Assembly: GCA_030430995.1 (NCBI GenBank) | Contig: JAUIKA010000069.1 | Span: 1-5,735 of the forward strand | DNA length: 5,735 bases | Direction of reading: 5' to 3' | From: Alphaproteobacteria bacterium | GTDB taxonomy: Bacteria; Pseudomonadota; Alphaproteobacteria; Rickettsiales; Rickettsiaceae | Part shown: piece by piece, positions 1-5,735 of the stretch | How positions within the stretch are numbered: the first letter of the stretch is position 1 | Layout of the letters: each line of letters opens with the position of its first letter | Program-made: the position numbers and the translations under genes | The notes under the pieces: generated by a model | What the model saw: only the letters and a program-made list of their open reading frames with translations | Told to the model about the DNA's origin: nothing | The model's database searches: none

Positions 1-893
1 TAAATAAGAAAGTTATAGAGATAATAAAGAAATATTCAGCTGATTATATAGTAAAAGATTTTGCATTATCTGCTGAAGAAGGTAAGGAGCAAAATTTTGA
101 GAGAGCTATGCAAGGCTTTTTGAATACTCATATATATTCAGATGCATCTGAAATATACCCTATGCCAAAAAAAGTTGCTGAAGGCTATAAGGGGTATAAT
201 AAAATGGAAGTTGAGAAGCTCATCAGAAGCAGCCTTTCAGATGATTATCACCCGCTTATAGTAAATGCTTTAGCTGGCACAGAAATCGCAAAGCTAAAAG
301 ATCAGAAAGAAAAACTAGAAGCTCAAAATAGGAGTAATTTCTTTAAAGACTTCTCTAAATATGCTACTGCCAATATAGATAGCCTTAATAAGGAGGCAGA
401 TGACTTTAATGCTTTATTAATGATGTCTCATATATATGAAAAAGGCTATAGCCCTTTAGAGCTAAAAGGTGAAAAGAATTTTTCTTATATATACAACTCC
501 ATGGTTGCAGAGAATGTAGAAGAGGCATTAAAAAACCAAGAGGAAAAAAGCAAGATAGAGCAGGAATTTCATGATGCTATATTATCCCATAGGCAAGATT
601 TTATAACTGGCATAATAGAGTCACCTATAAATTGGTATCAAGCTTCAACTATTAGCTTTATAGAAAGCTTATCAAAGCAAGCTGAGAATTTTTCTAGCAA
701 CCCCACAGATCCTGAAAATCTCTCTTTTAGTGAGATATATCAGAGTTGTTTGAAAGAGAATAAAAAATATCAACTAAGTTTTAATGAAGAGCAAAAACAA
801 AGATTAGAAGAAGCTAAAGAAAAGGAATATATAGTTGTAGGTGGTGATGTAATAGATCCATATGCGCTGGAGTTAGAAAGAGTATTTGGATGA
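1..893 (+). CDS. Unrecognised helical, charged protein, C-terminal part (5' end outside window)
   Basis: I do not recognise this family. The reading frame is open from position 3 to the TGA at 891-893, giving 296 visible residues. The first ATG in frame, at 108, has no clear ribosome binding site, and 35 sense codons precede it without any start codon, so the true start lies left of the window. The product is rich in Lys and Glu and looks almost wholly alpha-helical. It has heptad-like charged stretches around visible residues 97-110 (LKDQKEKLEAQN), 170-190 and 260-275 (QKQRLEEAKEKE). It ends in a short, more hydrophobic tail (YIVVGGDVIDPYALELERVFG, last residues). No signal peptide or membrane segment is visible in this part. 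Tandem repeats, catalytic motifs and ankyrin-type motifs were looked for and not seen. It converges on the efflux and barrel genes, so it belongs to a separate transcription unit. It could be a structural or secreted host-interaction protein, but nothing in the sequence decides this. Confidence 0.8.
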   Translation, partial: NKKVIEIIKKYSADYIVKDFALSAEEGKEQNFERAMQGFLNTHIYSDASEIYPMPKKVAEGYKGYNKMEVEKLIRSSLSDDYHPLIVNALAGTEIAKLKDQKEKLEAQNRSNFFKDFSKYATANIDSLNKEADDFNALLMMSHIYEKGYSPLELKGEKNFSYIYNSMVAENVEEALKNQEEKSKIEQEFHDAILSHRQDFITGIIESPINWYQASTISFIESLSKQAENFSSNPTDPENLSFSEIYQSCLKENKKYQLSFNEEQKQRLEEAKEKEYIVVGGDVIDPYALELERVFG

Positions 894-914
894 GGATCTT
901 ACATTTATTATGCA

Positions 915-944
915 GAAAAAGCTATGGCATTATTATGCCATAGC
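915..944 (-). terminator. Intrinsic terminator, minus strand
   Basis: A perfect 9-bp inverted repeat, GCTATGGCA (921-929) and TGCCATAGC (936-944), encloses a 6-base loop. Read on the minus strand, the stem is followed at once by TTTTTC (920-915), the layout of a Rho-independent terminator. It lies about 240 bases past the barrel gene's stop and 28 bases past the stop of the converging plus-strand gene. On the plus strand no T-run follows, so it should act mainly on the minus-strand operon. Confidence 0.6.
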
Positions 945-974
945 CTAGCAGCGTAATATATTAACATTAGGCTA
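941..974. repeat. Inverted repeat TAGCCTA/TAGGCTA
   Basis: TAGCCTA (941-947) and TAGGCTA (968-974) are exact reverse complements, separated by 20 AT-rich bases. The left arm overlaps the end of the terminator stem at 936-944, so the two structures would compete. The right arm is followed by CGCC, and GGCTAGCGCC (970-979) can fold on itself. TTAGGCTA recurs as a direct copy at 1044-1051. Nothing in the sequence shows a function. Confidence 0.3.
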
Positions 975-996
975 GCGCCAATAAACATATTATGAA

Positions 997-1030
997 AGAG
1001 GGGCCCATTACTGGGCGTTTTAATACCTCT
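997..1030 (+). terminator. Possible weak terminator, plus strand
   Basis: GCCCA (1003-1007) and TGGGC (1012-1016) form a GC-rich 5-bp stem with a TTAC loop, followed on the plus strand by GTTTTAAT. Outer arms AGAGG (997-1001) and CCTCT (1026-1030) could extend the pairing around the T-run. It sits about 110 bases past the plus-strand stop codon and could end that transcript. The stem is short and the T-run has only four bases, so the call is tentative. Confidence 0.35.
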
Positions 1031-1183
1031 GATTGTCAATATCTTAGGCTATTTTGCTATATACCAAAAAAGAATCAGATTATTATAGACATATAGCTAA
1101 AGTTAAAAAATGTTATGAACAATAGAACTTGCCTATTATTTTTATAAATCCTTTTTCATTAACTAAGCCATATATCTAATAAT

Positions 1184-1858
1184 CTAAAACTTATATTGAA
1201 CCCCAATATTTATTACAGGATATAGCTTTATAACTTTACTCACTCTATTTATAGCTTTATTATAATCACGCTCTAAATCTGATATAAGCTCTTTACTGGT
1301 ATTTGTCCCTGTATTTTTGATGGAAATTTTAGGTTTGCCTGCATAGATAATACCAAATTCACAGTTAAAACTAAGGCCAGTATCTGAAGTTATACTTCCA
1401 TCATAACCTATGGTGATGATAGGCGCTATACTATTTCCAAATTTGATTGTAGCCTTTGTTGAACCTACTTCTTCTTTTGTATAGGTATTATTCTCTATAA
1501 TCATAGATCCAGTAGGGTTAAATTTAGCAGAAACTTGGTTTCCATTATAACTTAAACCTGCAGAAATTCTCAATCCGGATTCCCAAGGGTGCCAATCACA
1601 AACTACAGGTATGTTAAGCACCCTGACCTGACCTTTGATTTGAATATTTCTACCAGTTACATATTTTAAAGAACTATCATCAAATTTACTGTTAATAGCA
1701 AGGCCACTTGCGCCTACCCTAATTCCAAATTGTTCATTGATATGATATATACCCTCTAATCCAACACCTGTGGTACCTATTTTTGGCCCTAAAGAAAATT
1801 CTGATGCGAAAGCAGTAGATGATGCTAACGCTAAAGATGCTATTAAAAATTTTTTCAT
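1184..1858 (-). CDS. Outer-membrane beta-barrel protein (small porin-like family)
   Basis: This is a complete 224-residue exported protein expected to form a small beta-barrel in the outer membrane. It starts with a Sec signal peptide: Lys-Lys at 2-3, a hydrophobic core at 4-14, and an AFA site giving likely cleavage after residue 18. The mature part alternates polar and hydrophobic residues as in beta-strands. It ends in ...VQYKF, the terminal Phe and aromatic pattern recognised by the BAM assembly machinery. It carries motifs I know from a proteobacterial outer-membrane beta-barrel family: SLGPKIGTTGVGLEG just after the cleavage site, DWHPW followed by RISAGLSYNGN in the middle, a PTGS...YT segment, and YPVINIGVQYKF at the end. 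At this length it would be an 8- to 10-strand barrel, too small and of the wrong build to be a TolC channel. It lies 94 bases downstream of the permease on the same strand and has a possible promoter of its own. The stop is TAG. Its specific role is unknown; surface structure or adhesion are possibilities. Confidence 0.88.
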   Translation of the reverse strand: MKKFLIASLALASSTAFASEFSLGPKIGTTGVGLEGIYHINEQFGIRVGASGLAINSKFDDSSLKYVTGRNIQIKGQVRVLNIPVVCDWHPWESGLRISAGLSYNGNQVSAKFNPTGSMIIENNTYTKEEVGSTKATIKFGNSIAPIITIGYDGSITSDTGLSFNCEFGIIYAGKPKISIKNTGTNTSKELISDLERDYNKAINRVSKVIKLYPVINIGVQYKF

Positions 1859-1897
1859 TTACTTATTTAATTTAATTCTGTTTCTAAATTAGCACAA

Positions 1898-1926
1898 AAT
1901 ATATAACCTATAAAGATTTTTGTATC
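1898..1926 (-). promoter_or_regulatory. Possible sigma70-type promoter of the barrel gene
   Basis: On the minus strand, TATATT (1903-1898, five of six matches to TATAAT) lies 17 bases after GATACA (1926-1921, three of six matches to TTGACA). Initiation near 1891 would give a leader of about 33 bases before the ATG at 1858. The leader is AT-rich, with no strong Shine-Dalgarno sequence. In DNA this AT-rich such matches arise by chance, and the gene could also be read from the upstream efflux genes. Confidence 0.3.
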
Positions 1927-1952
1927 TCGGCAACATAATAGCCCTGTATATA

Positions 1953-3518
1953 TTAAATTTTAATGTAATAGCAAACAAAAGGAATTGCAAATATTGTAAA
2001 CAAACTCCCTAGAGCTATACCTCCTATTATTACTACAGCGATGGATAGCAACGACTGTGCATTACTACCACTAACTAGTAATAAAGGCATAGCACCTATG
2101 ATGGTAGTGCATGTAGTCATTAATATTGGCCTTAACCTTGCAGTCGCTGCGGTAACTACAGCTTCTTTATAATCCTGTATTTTTGCTTTATTTGCCTTCA
2201 GCACTTCTACTATCATAATTGAGTTTTTAGTAATAAGGCCTATTAAAGTAATCAGCCCTATCCCCGTATATGCATTTATACTACAGCCGGTAATAAGTAT
2301 ACTTATTAGCCCCCCTGAAATAGAAAAAGGAATAGCAAATAAAATAAAGATAGGAAGAATAAAGCTATTAAATTGTACAGAAAGAACTAAGTATAGGAAT
2401 ATAATAGCAAGAGAGAATACTAATAACATACTTGAAAAGATTTCCTTCATTTTTTCTTCTGATCCTGAAAATTGAATTAATATATCTGATTTTTTATCTT
2501 TTAAATCATTAAATAGATCTGTAATTTTTTGAATAGCGTCTTGAGTTCTAACCCCGTCTTTTATTTTTACTTGAACTTTAGAAATTCTATAATTATTATA
2601 TCTAAAATATCTCAATATAGAAGATTGATAATGTTTTTCTATAAAGCCAGATAATGGCAACATATCACCCTTTGAGCTTTTAACATATATAGAATTGATT
2701 CTATCAGATATAGGGTTAATATCATCTTTATTAGTGCCTAAATAGCAATTATATTCTTTACTGCCTTTGGTAAATGCAAGTAAGTTTTCAGGAGTAAGGA
2801 TATTGCTAAGATTATATTTTATCTCTTCTATATTAACCCCATAATTATATGTAATATTGTTATTTATATAGAAATTAAGAGTGGGAGCTGAAGCTTTTAA
2901 ATTTCCAAATGCATATTCAAAATTGCTATCATCAGATAATGCATTCACCATTTTTTCTTGGAAATTTGTGAGATCTTTTATGCTACCTCTGGTTTGCAAC
3001 ATAAATTCTATAATTCCTGGTGTGGAGTTCATCATTTCATCTGGTGAGAAACTATATATATTAATATTTGTTTTATCATCAAATTCCTTTTTAAGCCTTT
3101 GCCTTACCTGCGCTTCTTTTTCTTTTCTATTTTTGTAATCAACTAAAGATACAAATGTGAATCCATAGGACCCATTAGCCCATGAAAAATATTTTTTTAT
3201 ATATTTTTCTTTCTTAAGAATATTTTCAGCTTTTTTAATTTCTTTTGCTGTTTGCTCAGTTGAGCTTCCTGTTTGTGCTACATTATCCATAAGAAAAAAT
3301 CCTAAATCCTCAGCTGGAGAAAGAACTTTATCGCTATATTTAAACCCTATATAAATCCCTGATAATGCAACTAAGGAGGCAAAGATAAAGGCTTTTTTGC
3401 TATTAATAAACTGAGCCAGTAAATTTTTATATAGTTCTGTTGTTTTGTCTATATTATTCTGAATGAGTAATAGAGACAACCCCTGAAGATATAACAGCAA
3501 ATGAAAGGCTCCATGCAA
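1953..3518 (-). CDS. RND efflux permease, C-terminal half (out of frame with N-half; probably broken gene)
   Basis: This frame encodes the second half of a HAE1/AcrB-type proton-driven drug exporter of the inner membrane. Homology-like sequence begins near residue 21-25 (NNIDKTTELYKNLL). TM7 follows at about 41-60, then the second periplasmic porter and docking region, then TM8-TM12 from about 365 to the end. The TM10 relay lysine is present (K431 in GLITKNSIMIVE), as are the TM11 arginine and threonine (R461 and T468 in ARLRPILMTT), equivalent to AcrB K940, R971 and T978. The first 20 or so residues are TM6-coding DNA read in the wrong frame. The start used here is a TTG without a Shine-Dalgarno sequence, and the first in-frame ATG falls inside the periplasmic domain, so no convincing start exists. 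The frame overlaps the N-half by 65 bases at +1 and otherwise carries no stops, suggesting a recent lesion. The C-terminus stops right after TM12, shorter than in AcrB. Family identity is firm; independent expression is doubtful. Confidence 0.8.
   Translation of the reverse strand: MHGAFHLLLYLQGLSLLLIQNNIDKTTELYKNLLAQFINSKKAFIFASLVALSGIYIGFKYSDKVLSPAEDLGFFLMDNVAQTGSSTEQTAKEIKKAENILKKEKYIKKYFSWANGSYGFTFVSLVDYKNRKEKEAQVRQRLKKEFDDKTNINIYSFSPDEMMNSTPGIIEFMLQTRGSIKDLTNFQEKMVNALSDDSNFEYAFGNLKASAPTLNFYINNNITYNYGVNIEEIKYNLSNILTPENLLAFTKGSKEYNCYLGTNKDDINPISDRINSIYVKSSKGDMLPLSGFIEKHYQSSILRYFRYNNYRISKVQVKIKDGVRTQDAIQKITDLFNDLKDKKSDILIQFSGSEEKMKEIFSSMLLVFSLAIIFLYLVLSVQFNSFILPIFILFAIPFSISGGLISILITGCSINAYTGIGLITLIGLITKNSIMIVEVLKANKAKIQDYKEAVVTAATARLRPILMTTCTTIIGAMPLLLVSGSNAQSLLSIAVVIIGGIALGSLFTIFAIPFVCYYIKI
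3427..3475 (-). other. Frameshift/deletion junction inside the RND permease
   Basis: The N-half frame runs through TM6 into GVVSITHSE and stops at TAA (3456-3454). Recognisable C-half sequence resumes one base over at TTELYKNLL, shortly after that stop. RND permeases normally have the S-x-T-x-(S/T)-P-type end of TM6 and then a linker of about 25-40 residues before the Y-x-x-L helix preceding TM7; almost none of that remains here. The simplest reading is a deletion of 3n+2 bases that removed the linker and shifted the frame. There is no homopolymer or obvious slippery run at the junction to suggest programmed frameshifting or a simple sequencing slip. Confidence 0.6.
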
Positions 3519-4887
3519 ATTCTATAAATAATTGCCCTATAAACCCTTCTATAAGCCCTATAGGAACAAAAACAGCTGCTGTTGAGCTAGTCATAGCTAA
3601 TATAACAAGAAAAAGCTCAGATCCACTTTTTGTAGCGGCTTGCAATGGCGCCATGCCTGACTTAAAATTTTTATATATATCTTCTATTATCACAATTGGG
3701 TCATCCACAACTAACCCAGTAGAAAGTATCATTCCCATTAAAGAGAATGTATTTATTGAAAATCCACATAGCTTCATTAGAATAATTGCTCCTAAGAGAG
3801 ACAGAGGTATAGTAATAAAATTTATCAATGTAATTCTTACATTACCTAGGAATAGATATATTACTATTACTACAAATACTATAGATTCTATTATAGAACG
3901 AATTACATTATTTAATGCACTCTTTATAGGTATAGAGCCATCATATGCTATTTCAAGATGCATATGCTCTGGTAATTTTAAGGATTTCACTTCTTTTTTT
4001 ACCTCATCTGCAAATTCAAGAATATTAGTACAAGATTTTTGTTTTATACCAATACCTATTGCTGGTTTAGAGTTATAAAAGCTTTGGTAATGGTCATTAT
4101 AAGGGCCAAAATAGACTTTAGCTACATCTTGTAACTTTATTTGCCTTTCTCCTACAAATGCAATTGGTATATTATTAAAATACTCTACATCTTTTTCCTG
4201 CTCATTAAGCTTTATTATATAATTTGTAGTTTCTCCATAAGCAATGCCTAATGGTGTATTTTGCACATAGCTTTTTATGGCTCTTCTTATCTGCAAAGGT
4301 GATATCTTATAAATATACATTTGCTGTAGATTCGGCTCTATAAATAAATTTGTATATTTCGCTCCACTTATAACTACCCCGCCAACTAAATGTAGTTTTT
4401 CAATATCGGGTACTATATCTTCTTTTATAATATCACCTATCTCTACAACATTCATTTTATCACTATATGCAGCAATCCAGATAGAGGGGTGGTCAGCAAA
4501 ATTCATCTTAGATACTTTTGGCATTTTCATTCCTGAAGGCATTTTTTGCATCGCTGCTAGCACTTTGGTCTTTACATCATCCAGCGCTAAATCTAAGTTA
4601 GTATTAATTTTAAAAGTAAGTTTTATATTAGCATAATTATTGCCGGACTCAGTTTCTATATTCTCTAAGCCTGCAATGCTGCGCATTTCTTCTTCTAGAG
4701 TGCTGGCTACGGTTATATCCATAAATTCTGCATCTCCGCTATTTAAGTAAGCTTCAACAGATATAACAGGAATAGAAATATCTGGCTTATCCCTTATTTC
4801 TATATTCTTTAATGAAATTAGCCCTATGATAGCAATAAAAATATTAATAACTATGGCAAGTACTGGCCTTCTTAAAAAAAAATTCAT
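3454..4887 (-). CDS. RND efflux permease, N-terminal half (HAE1/AcrB type; frame ends after TM6)
   Basis: This is the first half of an inner-membrane RND exporter that would trade protons for substrates and work with the adjacent periplasmic adaptor. It has 477 residues where the whole family is usually about 1000-1050. The N-terminus is typical: MNFFLRRPVLA leads into TM1 (about 9-27), then the IEIRDKPDISIPVISVEA segment of the porter domain, then the periplasmic region to about 325. TM2 lies near 332-348, TM3 near 354-374, TM4 near 381-402, TM5 near 425-446 and TM6 near 457-473. TM4 carries the paired aspartates D395-D396 (GLVVDDPIVIIED), equivalent to AcrB D407-D408, which marks a proton-driven HAE-type pump rather than the single-Asp metal type. 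The ATG at 4887 is well supported because it shares one base with the adaptor's stop codon (TAATG), allowing translational coupling. The frame ends abruptly after TM6, so this polypeptide alone lacks half the proton relay and cannot be a working pump. Confidence 0.85.
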   Translation of the reverse strand: MNFFLRRPVLAIVINIFIAIIGLISLKNIEIRDKPDISIPVISVEAYLNSGDAEFMDITVASTLEEEMRSIAGLENIETESGNNYANIKLTFKINTNLDLALDDVKTKVLAAMQKMPSGMKMPKVSKMNFADHPSIWIAAYSDKMNVVEIGDIIKEDIVPDIEKLHLVGGVVISGAKYTNLFIEPNLQQMYIYKISPLQIRRAIKSYVQNTPLGIAYGETTNYIIKLNEQEKDVEYFNNIPIAFVGERQIKLQDVAKVYFGPYNDHYQSFYNSKPAIGIGIKQKSCTNILEFADEVKKEVKSLKLPEHMHLEIAYDGSIPIKSALNNVIRSIIESIVFVVIVIYLFLGNVRITLINFITIPLSLLGAIILMKLCGFSINTFSLMGMILSTGLVVDDPIVIIEDIYKNFKSGMAPLQAATKSGSELFLVILAMTSSTAAVFVPIGLIEGFIGQLFIEFAWSLSFAVISSGVVSITHSE

Positions 4888-4889
4888 TA
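4885..4889 (-). promoter_or_regulatory. TAATG stop/start overlap coupling adaptor and permease
   Basis: On the minus strand the adaptor's TAA (4889-4887) and the permease's ATG (4887-4885) share base 4887. Such overlaps allow terminating ribosomes to restart on the next gene and keep partners in proportion. Only a weak purine run (AAAAAG) precedes the permease start, which fits dependence on coupling. Confidence 0.6.
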
Positions 4890-5735
4890 TAGACTTTTTA
4901 CTTCTTTTTTATCTTTTAATTTTGCAACTCCTGAAATTATTATAATATCTCCTTCTTTTAAGGATTCAGATATTATTTCTATATAACCACCATAGCTTGC
5001 TTTCCCTAATGATACTCTTTTCTCTATAGCTTTATTTCCTTCTAACATAAACACAGTGTTACCTGAGTTAGAATATAAAATAGCATTTTCTGGTACTAAA
5101 AACCCTTGCTTTTGTTCTGTATAAACTTCTACATTAGCATAGCTATTATTTATACATTTTTGATTTATATCTACATATGCAAGGATAAATCCATCTTGCC
5201 CATATGAGTTGACAGGGCCATAACATATATTCGCTTTCTCTTTGTTATATATAATATAAGAATCAGCACCCAAATTAATATTCAGAGGTAATTTTAGTTT
5301 GAGTCTATATTCTGCATCTTTTGGAAGGAATGAAAATAGATATTCACCTGATTTTATTATGTCTCCTACCTTATATGGAGAAGAAGTTATATAACCATCT
5401 TCAGCTGCATATATAACATTATTATTATAGTCTATACATGCTTTTTCATAATCTGACTTTGCTTTATAAAACTCCGTCTTAGCTTTCTTGATTTCTACTT
5501 CAGAAGAATAGCTATTGCCTTTTAACGCAAGCTTACTATCCATATTCTGTTTTTTCATATGCATATTATGCATAGCAGCAGTTTTATTGTCAGAATAAAA
5601 ACTTTGGTCTATGCTAAATAATAGATCTCCTTTTTTAACATTGTTTTTACAAGTAACATAAGTAGCATTACCAATATATTGTGAAAATGAATATTCAGCT
5701 ATATAGTCTTTACCTAATTTTGCATTACATAAAGC
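4887..5735 (-). CDS. RND periplasmic adaptor (membrane fusion protein, HlyD/AcrA family), N-terminus outside window
   Basis: This is the periplasmic adaptor that would link the RND permease to an outer-membrane channel. The frame is open to the right edge (282 visible residues). The ATG at 5573 is internal, because the 54 codons before it encode the first half of the biotinyl-lipoyl-like domain, including NNVKKGDLLFSIDQSFY at visible residues 31-47. A short helical hairpin follows (about 48-110, with the charged run VEIKKAKTEFYKAKSDYEKA). The second lipoyl half comes next (IYAAEDGYIT...VGDIIKSGEYLFS), then the beta-barrel domain and the membrane-proximal domain. That last domain shows the family pattern GFLVPENAIL, NTVFMLEGNKAIEKRVSLG and SLKEGDIIIISG near the C-terminus. 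The signal peptide or lipobox is not visible. The hairpin looks shorter than in AcrA. At its start lies a Met/His cluster, MHNMHMKKQNM (visible residues 55-65). Confidence in the family is high; the substrate cannot be told from sequence. Confidence 0.9.
   Translation of the reverse strand, partial: ALCNAKLGKDYIAEYSFSQYIGNATYVTCKNNVKKGDLLFSIDQSFYSDNKTAAMHNMHMKKQNMDSKLALKGNSYSSEVEIKKAKTEFYKAKSDYEKACIDYNNNVIYAAEDGYITSSPYKVGDIIKSGEYLFSFLPKDAEYRLKLKLPLNINLGADSYIIYNKEKANICYGPVNSYGQDGFILAYVDINQKCINNSYANVEVYTEQKQGFLVPENAILYSNSGNTVFMLEGNKAIEKRVSLGKASYGGYIEIISESLKEGDIIIISGVAKLKDKKEVKSL

Noticed and set aside
108..110. ATG as the start of the first gene
   Set aside because: The frame continues without a stop to the left edge and the codons before it look like normal coding sequence; no ribosome binding site is evident.
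1184..1858. TolC-like outer-membrane channel completing the pump
   Set aside because: The protein is only 224 residues, rich in beta-strand patterns, and lacks the long helical repeats of TolC.
1921..1952. Terminator between permease and barrel gene
   Set aside because: On the minus strand only GGC/GCC can pair, three base pairs with a long loop, and no T-run follows directly.
2881..3138. Plus-strand open frame of 85 codons
   Set aside because: It lies wholly antisense to the permease C-half, has no recognisable family, and reads as a shadow of the coding strand.
3440..3480. Programmed ribosomal frameshift joining the two permease halves
   Set aside because: No slippery run or evident stimulatory structure was seen, and a frameshift alone would not restore the missing TM6-TM7 linker.
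3653..4078. Plus-strand open frame of 141 codons
   Set aside because: It is antisense to TM2-TM4 of the permease N-half; the opposite strand carries clear conserved motifs, so this is a shadow.
3454..4887. Metal (CusA-type) RND exporter
   Set aside because: TM4 carries the paired aspartates GLVVDD typical of HAE drug pumps rather than the single-Asp metal type.
5571..5573. ATG as the start of the adaptor
   Set aside because: The 54 codons upstream in frame encode the first lipoyl half (VKKGDLLFSIDQ), which the adaptor needs, so the ATG is internal.

Overview
The window is very AT-rich, prefers A/T-ending codons (many ATA, AGA and TTA) and uses TGA as a stop. Together with the gene content this suggests a reduced-genome, host-associated Gram-negative alphaproteobacterium of the Rickettsiales type. 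That placement is inferred from composition and protein style; no rRNA or other marker gene is present.

Layout: (1) Positions 1-893, plus strand: the 3' end of an unrecognised, highly charged, helical protein whose start lies left of the window. (2) Positions 894-1183: a convergent spacer with several hairpins. One has a U-tract in the minus direction and one a weaker U-tract in the plus direction, so the spacer probably ends transcription from both sides. (3) Positions 1184-1858, minus strand: a complete outer-membrane beta-barrel protein with a signal peptide and a C-terminal aromatic beta-signal. (4) Positions 1953-4887, minus strand: an inner-membrane RND (HAE1-type) efflux permease, read as two open frames that meet out of phase just after transmembrane helix 6. 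(5) Positions 4887-5735, minus strand: the matching periplasmic adaptor (HlyD/AcrA family), whose N-terminus lies right of the window.

The minus-strand genes run adaptor, permease, barrel protein. Adaptor and permease overlap in a TAATG junction and form a classic tripartite-efflux operon. The third partner, a TolC-type channel, is not in the window, and the small barrel is not one. Every proton-relay residue of the permease is still present, split between the two frames. The conserved TM6-TM7 linker is lost at the junction, and the second frame has no convincing start. The most economical reading is a recently inactivated pump gene; expression of two half-transporters is the less likely alternative.

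I do not see evidence for a previously undescribed system. The points most worth checking are the permease break, the unknown partial protein, the hairpin-rich convergent spacer and a Met/His cluster in the adaptor.
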